This document shows, piece after piece, positions 26,179 to 34,587 of a stretch of DNA of 64,000 bases; position 1 is the first letter of the stretch, and every line of letters begins with the position of its first letter. The stretch comes from Vulcanimicrobiota bacterium (lineage in GTDB: Bacteria > Vulcanimicrobiota > Xenobia > Xenobiales > JADMJV01), in contig JAFKGI010000020.1 in NCBI GenBank assembly GCA_017307785.1, forward strand, positions 1 to 64,000, written 5' to 3'. The position numbers and the translations under genes are program-made. The notes under the pieces were generated by a model. That model saw nothing but the letters and a program-made list of their open reading frames with translations. It was not told the origin of the DNA and made no database searches.

Positions 26179-27320
26179 ACCTGATCAGGTCGCCGCCGCC
26201 CCCACTCTTCCTTCATCCAGAAAACCAGAGCCAGCAGACTCACCGCCTCCCCCAAAACACAAACTCCCCACCACCCAAAGCGCGCATAAACCAGCGTAGT
26301 GGCCATCGCTCCCAACCCGCTGCCCAGCGAGTAAAACAACATATACAGCCCCACCAGACGACTGTGCTCCTCACCCCGATCGCGAAAAATCAGGCTCTGG
26401 TTGGTCACGTGCAAAGCCTGCCCGCCCGCGTCCAGCAGCAAAATCCCCAACAGCAGCCAACCCTTCATCCAAAACAGCGGAAACCAGGCCAACCCCAACA
26501 AAACCAGAGCCCCACCGGTCGTCCTCGAGGCGTAACCCCGGTCGGCCCAACTCCCGGCCCGAGCCGCCAACAACGCCCCCGCCGCCCCCACCAACCCCAA
26601 AGCCCCGATGGCGGTGTGAGAAAACCCCTCAGCGCTCAACGGCAGCACCAGCGCGCTCCAAAAGATGTTGAAGTCGGCAAACATCAGCAAAGCCAGCAGG
26701 CCGCGCACCCGCAACACTCGATCCTCCGCCAGCAAGCGAACCATCGACCCCACCAGCTGTCCATAGGTCAGCGAAATCGTAACCGGCACAACCGGTAGCT
26801 TTCGCCACAGCGGTAAAGCCACCAACAGCATCAAAACCGCCGAGCCCCCATACACCCAACGCCAGCCCGCCAGGTCGCTGACCGCCCCGGAAAAGACCCG
26901 AGCCAGCAGCAAGCCCAAAAACACGCCCCCCTGAACCCTGCCCACCACCCGTCCCTGCTCACCCTCCGCCGCCGCCCGAGCCGCGTAAGCAATCAGACCC
27001 TGGGTCATGGCCGTCCCCAGCAGCCCCACCCCCAGCATCCCCAACAACAATAACCAGGTCGCCCGGGCCGTCGCCACCACCAGCAACGCCACCACAAGCC
27101 CGAGCAACTGAGACAACATCAACCGCCGCCGATCCATCCGATCCCCCAACGGCACCAAAAACATCAAAGCCAGCGCGCAACCCAACTGAGTGGCCGTCAC
27201 CACTCCCCCCACCGCCGCCTGAGCCACTCCAAAATCCCGCGCCAACGCGTCCAACAAAGGCTGCGCATAATAAACGTTGGCGACGCTCAATCCGGCCGCC
27301 AGAGCAAACAAAATCATCAC
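26166..27320 (-). CDS. MFS transporter (drug/metabolite exporter type)
   Basis: A 384-residue membrane protein with about 12 helices. The N-terminal AAGLSVANVYYAQPLLDALA and the GDRMDRRRL loop (MFS motif A) are typical of the AraJ/YnfM-like exporters. The divergent HxlR-type gene, with symmetric sites between them, suggests that this exporter is induced by an electrophile or drug. Such HxlR-MFS pairs are common. The start ATG is preceded by GGAGCAGTG. Confidence 0.87.
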   Translation of the reverse strand: MMILFALAAGLSVANVYYAQPLLDALARDFGVAQAAVGGVVTATQLGCALALMFLVPLGDRMDRRRLMLSQLLGLVVALLVVATARATWLLLLGMLGVGLLGTAMTQGLIAYAARAAAEGEQGRVVGRVQGGVFLGLLLARVFSGAVSDLAGWRWVYGGSAVLMLLVALPLWRKLPVVPVTISLTYGQLVGSMVRLLAEDRVLRVRGLLALLMFADFNIFWSALVLPLSAEGFSHTAIGALGLVGAAGALLAARAGSWADRGYASRTTGGALVLLGLAWFPLFWMKGWLLLGILLLDAGGQALHVTNQSLIFRDRGEEHSRLVGLYMLFYSLGSGLGAMATTLVYARFGWWGVCVLGEAVSLLALVFWMKEEWGRRRPDQVCQM

Positions 27321-27327
27321 TGCTCCA

Positions 27328-27387
27328 AACTGGTTTCAAAACAAAACCGGTTGCCAGCCTACGCCAAGTGGTTTTAAAATGCAACCA
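27328..27387. promoter_or_regulatory. Two candidate HxlR operators and a leaderless hxlR-type promoter
   Basis: Site 1 at 27328-27352 is a 25-bp inverted repeat, AACTGGTTT-N7-AAACCGGTT, with one mismatch. Site 2 at 27369-27387 is TGGTT-N9-AACCA and overlaps the start codon. For the plus-strand gene, TTGCCA (27351-27356), an 18-bp spacer and TAAAAT (27375-27380) precede the ATG by 6 nt. The regulator would therefore cover its own promoter and that of the MFS gene. Confidence 0.65.
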
Positions 27388-27815
27388 TGTCAAGCAAAGA
27401 ACCCTGCCCCGTAGCCCGCAGCGCCGACCTCCTGGGAGACCGCTGGTCCCTTCTGATCGTGCGCGACCTCTTCGATGGAATCCGCCGCTTCAGCGACATC
27501 CAGCGCAACCTCGGCGCAGCCCGCAACATCCTCTCGGACCGCCTGCGCAAACTCGTCGAAGCCGGCATCCTACAGACCCGACCCGCCTCCGACGGCACCG
27601 CCTACCAGGAATACGCGCTCACCCAAAAAGGTCAGCAGCTCTTTCCCCTGGTGGTCGCCCTGCGCCAGTGGGGCGAACGCCATCTATTCGAACCCGGCGA
27701 AGCCCACTCGCTGCTCATCGACAAACGCACCGGTCAGAACATACCCCGCATGCATCCAATAGATCAGAATGGTCTGGACCTGCCCCCCGAGGCAACCGAA
27801 GTCCGCAAAGTTTAG
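27387..27815 (+). CDS. HxlR-family transcriptional regulator
   Basis: A 142-residue winged-helix regulator. The N-terminal Cys6 in KEPCPVARSADLLGDRWSLL is the family's redox- or electrophile-sensing position. GIRRFSDIQRNLGAARNILS and DRLRKLVEAGIL form the HTH and the wing. It probably represses itself and the divergent MFS gene through the two palindromic sites. The C-terminus converges on and overlaps the next gene by 4 nt. Confidence 0.92.
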   Translation: MSSKEPCPVARSADLLGDRWSLLIVRDLFDGIRRFSDIQRNLGAARNILSDRLRKLVEAGILQTRPASDGTAYQEYALTQKGQQLFPLVVALRQWGERHLFEPGEAHSLLIDKRTGQNIPRMHPIDQNGLDLPPEATEVRKV

Positions 27816-29263
27816 TGGCTGAGCCACCACAGCAAGCCCACAGCTAGAGCCAGCTTCACCATCTCCAGCGCCCCCGCCGACCACCGGCTTACCCCCAGCC
27901 GGCTCTTCAAGCGCGGCAAAGCCTCAAGTCTCAGGCTCTCCCCCAACCCGACCAGCTGCTTCTTGGCCGCGCGGGGAAAGTCGGCGAAGGCACCATCCGC
28001 ATAGCCAGGGGCCTCCGCCAGGTGACGCGCCACCGCCTGACCGGAACTCTGACTGCATCCGAGCAAAATCGGCTTGCTCTCCTCCAGTGGGACTGAGCAA
28101 ATCAAAGAGTCCACCAGGTTGAGCAGAGCTCGAAAGGCTTGAAAACTGCGAGGCGGAATCCGCTCCGCCCAGGCCAACAAAGCCTGCAACCTCTCTACCT
28201 TCCGTTCCTCAAAGTAGCTGACACCGTAGTTGTCCCGTGGCTTCGACCAGGCTTTCTCCAGGACCGGCAACAACTCGGGAGGCGCGCAGCCGAGCAACCC
28301 CTCATAGTCCCGGGGCAACTGGTCACTGAAATGATAAGCGCCTTCCCTGGGAAACGCCTGCAATAACTGCCGCCGCAAGGGGGTGGGAATCTGCAGTAAA
28401 AGCGGCAGTCTTAGCGGCTCAAAAACCAACAGCGCCAGTCCGATCAGCTGCTTCTCACTCGGCTCCGCCCCCAAACCGGCAAAGATCTCCGAAGGATCCA
28501 TCTTATCCAGAATCCAGGCTGGCAGGGACTGATAGTGCTGCCGCACCCCAGAAGCAATCCACTCCAAAAGCTGCGCCGAGGACACGGCAGAAGCCGCCGC
28601 ATACACCTCCGAAAGTGCTTCCTTCTTCTGCCCCTTTTGCAGCCACAGGGCCACCGACTCCCGCAAGGCTACCGGCCCCGCCTCCAGCCAGGACTGCACT
28701 TCTCCTTGCTCGGCCTCCCTCTGCTTTTCGTCCTGCAGAAAACCGCGTAACGGCCGAACCAATCCCTGGGAATCCAGCCACTTCAGCACCCCCAGCGGAC
28801 TGGCCAGAGTCGCATCCCCTCCCCAGACCCCGTCCCGGCGCAGAGCATGGCCATGGTGAAAACCCAGAAAATGCTCCGCCCCATCCTCCTGCAAAAACCC
28901 CACCGCATAATCGCCGTGACACATGCAGTGCCAGCGCGGCTCCTCGGGGACCAATTGCAGCAAATCAGCCAGTTCGCGAATCTTGTCTCGGTCCTTGACC
29001 TCCAGCACCACTTTCTTGCCCAGCGGCTTCTCCAGACAGCCCCCCTCCACAAACCGCACCCGCACCGCTGAGCGAGTCATCTCATCCAGGCTGGCCTGCG
29101 ACGGTTGCGGCAACTCATTGAGAAACCACTCCACCATCGAGCGCTCCAGCATCCAGACATCCCCGTCCGCCCGCACGAAAGTCCCAAAAGGCTGCGAAGA
29201 AGTGCGCAGAAAATTCTCCAGCTCCTCGCGTGGAACCGGAAGCTCTCCATCCATGCGCGTCAC
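27812..29263 (-). CDS. Hypothetical protein with C-terminal membrane anchor
   Basis: This 483-residue protein is not recognised. There is no signal peptide. The final 20 residues (EMVKLALAVGLLWWLSH) form a tail anchor, so the body should face the cytosol. A Cys/His-containing stretch (WHCMCHGDYAVGFL ... HFLGFHHGHALRR) near residue 115-140 could bind a metal. The rest is helical. It follows a membrane protein gene with an ATGA overlap (29260-29263), and the two probably act together. Confidence 0.65.
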   Translation of the reverse strand: MTRMDGELPVPREELENFLRTSSQPFGTFVRADGDVWMLERSMVEWFLNELPQPSQASLDEMTRSAVRVRFVEGGCLEKPLGKKVVLEVKDRDKIRELADLLQLVPEEPRWHCMCHGDYAVGFLQEDGAEHFLGFHHGHALRRDGVWGGDATLASPLGVLKWLDSQGLVRPLRGFLQDEKQREAEQGEVQSWLEAGPVALRESVALWLQKGQKKEALSEVYAAASAVSSAQLLEWIASGVRQHYQSLPAWILDKMDPSEIFAGLGAEPSEKQLIGLALLVFEPLRLPLLLQIPTPLRRQLLQAFPREGAYHFSDQLPRDYEGLLGCAPPELLPVLEKAWSKPRDNYGVSYFEERKVERLQALLAWAERIPPRSFQAFRALLNLVDSLICSVPLEESKPILLGCSQSSGQAVARHLAEAPGYADGAFADFPRAAKKQLVGLGESLRLEALPRLKSRLGVSRWSAGALEMVKLALAVGLLWWLSH

Positions 29264-30156
29264 GGCTCAGCGGCCCGCAACTCCTGAATCAGCAACGCCC
29301 AGACCAACGGATTGCGCGCACTCACCAGCGTCAAAACTCCCCGCCGCGTCCCCACCCGCAGAACCTCCTGAAAGTAGTCCCCGGTCCAGCAGCTCTCCAC
29401 TTCACTCCAGGGCACCTCGGCGGAATCCCGCAACCCCCGCATCCCCGTGCGCGTCAAAATCAGACCCGCTCCCCAGAAATCCCGCAGCAGCGGCACGAGC
29501 ATCAACCCGATCAGCGACAACCCGCAGAATACGCCCAGCTGCCAACGCACCAGACAACACAGCAGACCCATCAGGCCGCCCACCAGCAAAGCACGCAGCA
29601 GAGCCTTCCCCAGCGGACGCCAGTCGCGATACAGTCGGATCTCACCGGCAGACTCCAGCACCTGGCGCTGAGCCGCCACCATCCTGGGAAGCAACCCCTC
29701 CAGAACCGCCTTGCGATGATCCTCGGTGACCACGCGAACCGTCAGCCGCTCCCCGCGATCGGAGGCGAAGCTCAAGCCCGAAGGCCACACCTTCACGTCC
29801 AACAGCTCGGCCGACCTCCAGTCGCCCGCGCCTCCTACCACCTCGAGCCGCCCCTCACACAAAGCCACTTCTTGAAAATCTCGGCTGCGATACTCCTCGT
29901 ACAGGTAGTAAGCCATCGGCACAAACAAACAAAACACCGACCAGCAGACGAAGCCGCCGGCCCCCTGCGCCTGCAAACCGAAACAAACCTCGAAAGCCGT
30001 GACCAGCAGAAGCGAAGCCATCACGGCTCCCAACAGGGCAAAGGGAATCATCAGCAGGTAAAGCAAACAGCCGCCCCAGCGACCCAGCTGGCTCTTTTCC
30101 TCGAGCACCAGCCGCTCCCCGAACCCATCGCCCATAGCCCCGATCGGCGCGTCCAT
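29260..30156 (-). CDS. Membrane protein with PH-like region, unknown function
   Basis: A 298-residue protein with four hydrophobic segments in two pairs (about 30-80 and 180-230). The stretch between the pairs (EVVGGAGDWRSAELLDVKVW) and the C-terminal stretch (LILTRTGMRGLRDSAEVPWS) resemble bacterial PH-like domains. The family is not named. It is the first gene of a two-gene unit with the tail-anchored protein downstream. Confidence 0.65.
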   Translation of the reverse strand: MDAPIGAMGDGFGERLVLEEKSQLGRWGGCLLYLLMIPFALLGAVMASLLLVTAFEVCFGLQAQGAGGFVCWSVFCLFVPMAYYLYEEYRSRDFQEVALCEGRLEVVGGAGDWRSAELLDVKVWPSGLSFASDRGERLTVRVVTEDHRKAVLEGLLPRMVAAQRQVLESAGEIRLYRDWRPLGKALLRALLVGGLMGLLCCLVRWQLGVFCGLSLIGLMLVPLLRDFWGAGLILTRTGMRGLRDSAEVPWSEVESCWTGDYFQEVLRVGTRRGVLTLVSARNPLVWALLIQELRAAEP

Positions 30157-30218
30157 TCCGCAAGATTCCCGACCCTCGACAGGACCCCCTCCCCCCCTCC
30201 CGGAAGGGCGCGCCCAGA

Positions 30219-31436
30219 ATGTGGCGCCGTAAGATCTTCCTCTCCACCGCCCTCACCTACGCCGGCTATTACTTCGGGCGCAAAACCTTCTACGTGTGCA
30301 AATCCGCCCTGGGCAAAGCGCTGCACCTGGACGCCGCCGGACTGGGCTGGCTGGGCTCGGCCTTTCTGGCTTCCTACGCCCTGGGCCAGTTCGCCGCCGG
30401 CAGCGCCGGCACGCGCTGGGGAGCCCGCCGCCTGGTGCTGGTCGGCATGGCCATCAGCATCGCCTGCAACCTCGGCATGGGCTGGTCGGCCAGCTGGCAA
30501 ATCCTGGCCTTCTGGCTGCTGCTCAACGGAATCGCCCAGGCCACCGGCTGGCCCGGCACCGTGGCCACCATGTCGCAGTGGTTCGCCCGCAAAGAACGCG
30601 GCACCGTTATGGGCTTCTGGTCCACCGGCTACCAGCTGGGCGCCGGCCTCTCCACCACCCTGGCCGCCTACGTCCTGGGTCGGGCCGGCTATCCCGCCGC
30701 TTTCGCCGCTGGCGCCGGCGTCCTCGGATTCGCCATGCTCGTCTTCTTCTTCTGGCAACGCAACAGCCCGCGCGACGTCGGACTACCCGAGGTCGACGAA
30801 GAAGAACTGGCCACCGGCGGCGCCATCGAACCCTGGACCAAACGCTCGGTGCAAGCCGTAGCTCTGCTCGGCTGCTTCTACTTCTTCGCCAAATTCATCC
30901 GCTACGCGCTCTGGTCCTGGGTGCCCTTCATGCTGCACGACAGCTACGGGCTCAGCGAATCCAACTCCGGCTACTTCTCCACCATCTACGACTGGGCCAG
31001 CCTGGCCGGCGCCATCCTGGCCGGCTCCTTATCGGATCGCGTCAGCCGCATCACCGTCTGCTTCCTCTCCACCGCTCTGACGGTGGGAGCCTGCCTGGCC
31101 ATGGTCTTCTGGGGCAGCTCCAGTCTCACCATCTTCGGCATCTGCCTCGGATCGATCGGATTCTTCCTCTCCGGACCCGACACCCTGGTCTCCGGAGCCG
31201 TAGCCATCGAAGCCGCCCCGCGCGGCCGCGCCTCCACCGGAGCCGGGGTGGTCAACGGCATGGGCAGCGTCGGCGCCGTGCTTCAGGAAGTCGTGCTCGG
31301 CAGCATCCTGCGCGACGCCGGCGTCAAAGGCTTCGTGCTCGCCCTCACCCTGAGCTCGGTCATGGCCCTGCTCAGCCTGGGCGTCATGCTCATCTCCCGC
31401 CCCACTCCCCCTCCAGGCGGACCAACACCCGCCTGA
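30219..31436 (+). CDS. OPA-type MFS transporter (organophosphate:phosphate antiporter-like)
   Basis: A 405-residue membrane protein with about 12 helices. It starts with TYAGYYFGRKTFYVCKSAL, the YxxYYFxR signature of the GlpT/UhpT/UhpC group. GWPGTVATMSQWFARKERGT, with MGFWSTGYQLGA following, is also typical of that group. Substrates in this family are sugar phosphates or glycerol-3-phosphate. It sits alone between membrane-protein genes on the minus strand and an exported peptidase, and no regulator is adjacent. Confidence 0.87.
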   Translation: MWRRKIFLSTALTYAGYYFGRKTFYVCKSALGKALHLDAAGLGWLGSAFLASYALGQFAAGSAGTRWGARRLVLVGMAISIACNLGMGWSASWQILAFWLLLNGIAQATGWPGTVATMSQWFARKERGTVMGFWSTGYQLGAGLSTTLAAYVLGRAGYPAAFAAGAGVLGFAMLVFFFWQRNSPRDVGLPEVDEEELATGGAIEPWTKRSVQAVALLGCFYFFAKFIRYALWSWVPFMLHDSYGLSESNSGYFSTIYDWASLAGAILAGSLSDRVSRITVCFLSTALTVGACLAMVFWGSSSLTIFGICLGSIGFFLSGPDTLVSGAVAIEAAPRGRASTGAGVVNGMGSVGAVLQEVVLGSILRDAGVKGFVLALTLSSVMALLSLGVMLISRPTPPPGGPTPA

Positions 31437-31437
31437 A

Positions 31438-33492
31438 CTACGGCCCCTCTGGCAAACCCAGCTGCTGAGCCAGGAAGGTCAAAGCCAGCGCCGTCTTGCC
31501 CACCTTCTGCGAAAACGAAGCGCCCGCGCCATGCCCCGCATTGGTCTGGGTAATCACCAGAATCGGCTTCCCGGAAGTCGTCGCCGCCTGCAACGCCGCC
31601 CCGAACTTGCGGGTCTGCCAGGGAGCCACGCGCAGGTCATTCTCCCCGGTGTGCAACAAAACCGCCGGATAGGCCGAGGCCTTCACATTCTGCTGCGGCG
31701 AATAGGCCAGAATCGCCTCGAAATCCGCCTTCACCTTGGAATCCCCGTATTCGGGAATGTTGTAAGTCCCATTGGGAAAACCCTCGTGAGCCAGCGAGTC
31801 ATAAACGCCCACCAGACCCACCACCGCCTTGAAAGCCTGCGGATGCTGCACCAGCGAAGCGGCCACCAACAAACCCCCGTTGCTCCCGCCCATAATGCCC
31901 AGCCTGTCGGGCCGCGTCCACCCAGACTCGTGCAACAACTGCGCGGCCGCATAGAAATCATCAAAACAATTCTGCTTGGTGTGACGCATCCCACCCTGAT
32001 GCCAGGGCTCGCCAAACTCGCCGCCCCCGCGAATGTTGGCCACCGCATACACCCCGCCGCGCTCCAGCCAGGCCAGATTGGTGCCCAGGAAATTGGGCTG
32101 CTGCAAAACCCCAAAACCACCGTAAGCATACAAAATAGTGGGCCGCTCCCCATTGGGAGTCACCGACTTGTGATGCAAAATCGTCAGCGGAACGCGCGCC
32201 CCGTCCCGACTCACCGCCTCGGTGCGGGTGGCCACGATGTCCTTGTAGTCCCCCACCGGCTTCAACTCGAAGACGGTCTTCAGCGACCCCGAAGAAGCAT
32301 TGTAGGAAACCCAACGCTCCGGCTGAACCCAGCCCCGATAAGTGATCAAAGCATCGGAAGACCCCTCCGATGAAGCCACCGTGCCCAGACCAATTCCCTC
32401 GCCCAGGTCGATCACCCGCTCCAGCTTGCCGTCCAGGCCCCAGTGCTCCAGCCGCTGCTCCTCGCCCCACACTCGGGCCACCAGCACGCCGCCCTGAATC
32501 GGATAGACGTCCTTGACCGCCCACTGACTCTGGCCAATCAACACCCGCGAGCGCCCGTCCGCCCCATACAGGCGAATCTCCCCGCGCGGAGCGTCCTTAT
32601 AATTTACCGTCAGCAGCTCCTTGCCGATCCAGCGCCCGCCCCCACGCAGGTCTGCCTCAGGTCCCACCACCAGCTTCCAACCCTGCGGTCCACGAAAGGC
32701 CAGCTGGGTTGGCGCGCCATCGCCAAAATGCACCAGCGCCGCCGCCTGACTGCCGTCCTCACTGGTGCTCAACTCCCACTCGGCCACCGGCGAAAGCCCT
32801 TGACCAAAAACCGGCGCCGCCTCCGAACCACCCAGCTTGTGATGAAACAACGAAGCCCCAAAAAGACTGTCCTTGGGCAACTTCACGAAAGTCACGCCGG
32901 TCTCGTCCGCGTCCCAGGCCAAAGAGGGCGGAGTGGTGCCGCCAGCCGCGTTCACCAACACGTCGGTCAGTCGCTTGCCGGTGGCCGTCTCCACGAAGAA
33001 AATAGTGGTCAGCTCGCTGCCGCCCACGGCCGTGCCATAGGCCACGTATTTGCCGCTCGGCGAAGGCCAGTAGTCGGTAATGGCCGAGGGATTCTTGTCT
33101 CCATTGGTATCCACCAGCACCCGCTCGGCTCCACCCGGCCAGCTCTGTCCCACCAAAACCGGCTGGGCCGCCGGCGGGGTGTCCTTCATAAAAATCAGCG
33201 TCGAACCGGCCAGCTGCGGGGAAAAGCGCGTGGGCGGCGTGGTGGCCAGCTGAGCGATGCGTTTGGCCAGAGCCTCGCGCCCGGGATACTTGGCCAGGGC
33301 GGCCTCGGCGTGCGCGTTCTGCGCCTCGATCCAGGCCTTCACCTTGGGCTCATCGGCCTTCTCCAACCAGCGATAGGGATCGGGAACCTGCACCCCGTGG
33401 TAGGCCTTGCTCTCCTCCCCCTTGGGAGTGGCGGGCGGTTGGGCCAGGGCAATGCCCTGCAGAAGCAGCAAAGAAAAGGCAAGTTTACGCAT
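31438..33492 (-). CDS. Prolyl oligopeptidase (S9A), exported
   Basis: This 684-residue peptidase cuts short peptides after proline. A signal peptide (MRKLAFSLLLLQGIALAQ) precedes the family N-terminus VPDPYRWLEKADEPKVKAWI. A seven-bladed propeller region follows, then the catalytic domain: Ser in GGSNGGLLVA, Asp in TGENDLRVAPW and His in NAGHGAGAS. The NIRGGGEFGEPWHQGG segment is also typical. It is one of several exported hydrolases in the window, which fits a protein-scavenging lifestyle. It converges on the OPA transporter gene with a 1-nt gap. Confidence 0.93.
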   Translation of the reverse strand: MRKLAFSLLLLQGIALAQPPATPKGEESKAYHGVQVPDPYRWLEKADEPKVKAWIEAQNAHAEAALAKYPGREALAKRIAQLATTPPTRFSPQLAGSTLIFMKDTPPAAQPVLVGQSWPGGAERVLVDTNGDKNPSAITDYWPSPSGKYVAYGTAVGGSELTTIFFVETATGKRLTDVLVNAAGGTTPPSLAWDADETGVTFVKLPKDSLFGASLFHHKLGGSEAAPVFGQGLSPVAEWELSTSEDGSQAAALVHFGDGAPTQLAFRGPQGWKLVVGPEADLRGGGRWIGKELLTVNYKDAPRGEIRLYGADGRSRVLIGQSQWAVKDVYPIQGGVLVARVWGEEQRLEHWGLDGKLERVIDLGEGIGLGTVASSEGSSDALITYRGWVQPERWVSYNASSGSLKTVFELKPVGDYKDIVATRTEAVSRDGARVPLTILHHKSVTPNGERPTILYAYGGFGVLQQPNFLGTNLAWLERGGVYAVANIRGGGEFGEPWHQGGMRHTKQNCFDDFYAAAQLLHESGWTRPDRLGIMGGSNGGLLVAASLVQHPQAFKAVVGLVGVYDSLAHEGFPNGTYNIPEYGDSKVKADFEAILAYSPQQNVKASAYPAVLLHTGENDLRVAPWQTRKFGAALQAATTSGKPILVITQTNAGHGAGASFSQKVGKTALALTFLAQQLGLPEGP

Positions 33493-33554
33493 AGGCCCCC
33501 GCCCTTCGCTCCCACCCGGCAGGAAAACTTCTCGGCGGGAACGACCCTTTACCT

Positions 33555-34169
33555 ATGAAGAAGTTTCTCGCGCTCCTGCTCCTCAGCACTGCCGTCCACG
33601 CTCAGCAACCCAAGGCCGGCCAGCTTTATCAGTCGGTGCAAGCCGACCTCAACGGCGACGGCAAGCCCGAGAAAATCGGACTGGTCGCCTATGGCCACTT
33701 CCCCGCCGGCTTCTTCGGCCGCCTCAAAGTCTGGGATTCCAGCGGCAAACTGCTGTGGCAGGCCCCCGCCGTCAAAACCCCCCAGGACGCCTATGCCTTC
33801 GGTAACTGGGAATACGGCTCATCTACCATCGAATGGGTCGGCGGCAACGACCTCATTTCCGCCAAGCCTCAGTCCGACGTCCGCCCCACCACCTACAAAC
33901 GCTTCCGCTGGACCGGCACGGCCTATGTTCCCAACGGCGTCGGCTACCTGCTCTCGAACGACAACTCCGACACCTACACCTGGACTAAACCCTTCGAATG
34001 GGACGGAATGAAGCCCCTCAACTGGATCGTCTCGCTGGCCAAAGGGCAGCAAGACAGCAACGTGATGGCTGCCCACGGCGACCAGTACCTGAGCGGCAGC
34101 GCCGAACTCCAGCCCACCGCCACCGGCTTCCAGGTCACCCGCTGGCTCAAGAAACTGACCGCCAACTAG
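33555..34169 (+). CDS. Exported protein with FG-GAP/VCBS-like start
   Basis: A 204-residue protein with a signal peptide (MKKFLALLLLSTAVHAQ). The mature part begins with a VQADLNGDGKPEKIGLV segment of the FG-GAP type, which often binds calcium. The remainder is beta-rich and Trp/Tyr-rich, with no catalytic motif that I recognise. It is divergent from the prolyl oligopeptidase gene. Confidence 0.7.
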   Translation: MKKFLALLLLSTAVHAQQPKAGQLYQSVQADLNGDGKPEKIGLVAYGHFPAGFFGRLKVWDSSGKLLWQAPAVKTPQDAYAFGNWEYGSSTIEWVGGNDLISAKPQSDVRPTTYKRFRWTGTAYVPNGVGYLLSNDNSDTYTWTKPFEWDGMKPLNWIVSLAKGQQDSNVMAAHGDQYLSGSAELQPTATGFQVTRWLKKLTAN

Positions 34170-34200
34170 CAAAAACCAGCAACAAACCGGTTACAAGTCG

Positions 34201-34248
34201 TTTACAACATTCCGCGCTCTCACGGCAGGCGAAGGCTAAGCTGAGCCT
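34201..34248 (+). promoter_or_regulatory. Candidate leaderless promoter of the 112-residue gene
   Basis: TAAGCT at 34237-34242 lies exactly 6 nt before the ATG at 34249. Upstream, TTACAA-type words repeat near 34190-34208. The arrangement resembles that before the 153-residue gene at 50903 (TATGCT, 6 nt), including the AGCCTATG/AACCTATG junction. Confidence 0.45.
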
Positions 34249-34587
34249 ATGAGAAGCCAAGGACAAACCACCCTCGAAAAACGCCTGCGCTCGCTGCTGC
34301 GCCAGGTCCGACAAGAGCGCTCCCTGGGAGCCATGAGCACCGGCCGCGCCCAACGCCGCCTCGCCGCTGACTATGCCCTGGCCCAGCGCACCCAGGTCCA
34401 GCTCCCCGCCCTGCTCAAAGAGGCCACCGAATCCGCCCTGCAGGGCCCGGTGCGCACCTTCACCGGCAGCACCACCTGGAACTCGACCCTGGCCATCTAC
34501 CAACCGGTCGCCCTCATCGACGCCCCGGCCAGTCTAAGGCTGCCGCTAGACCCGTTCCGGCAGCGTGCCCTCTTCCGCGCGACGTAA
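34249..34587 (+). CDS. Small basic hypothetical protein
   Basis: A 112-residue protein, Arg- and Gln-rich and mainly helical in its first 60 residues (EKRLRSLLRQVRQERSL). I do not recognise it. Support comes from a leaderless-type promoter and from the absence of any other gene in this stretch. The last 40 nt lie antisense to the end of the M14 peptidase gene. Confidence 0.5.
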   Translation: MRSQGQTTLEKRLRSLLRQVRQERSLGAMSTGRAQRRLAADYALAQRTQVQLPALLKEATESALQGPVRTFTGSTTWNSTLAIYQPVALIDAPASLRLPLDPFRQRALFRAT

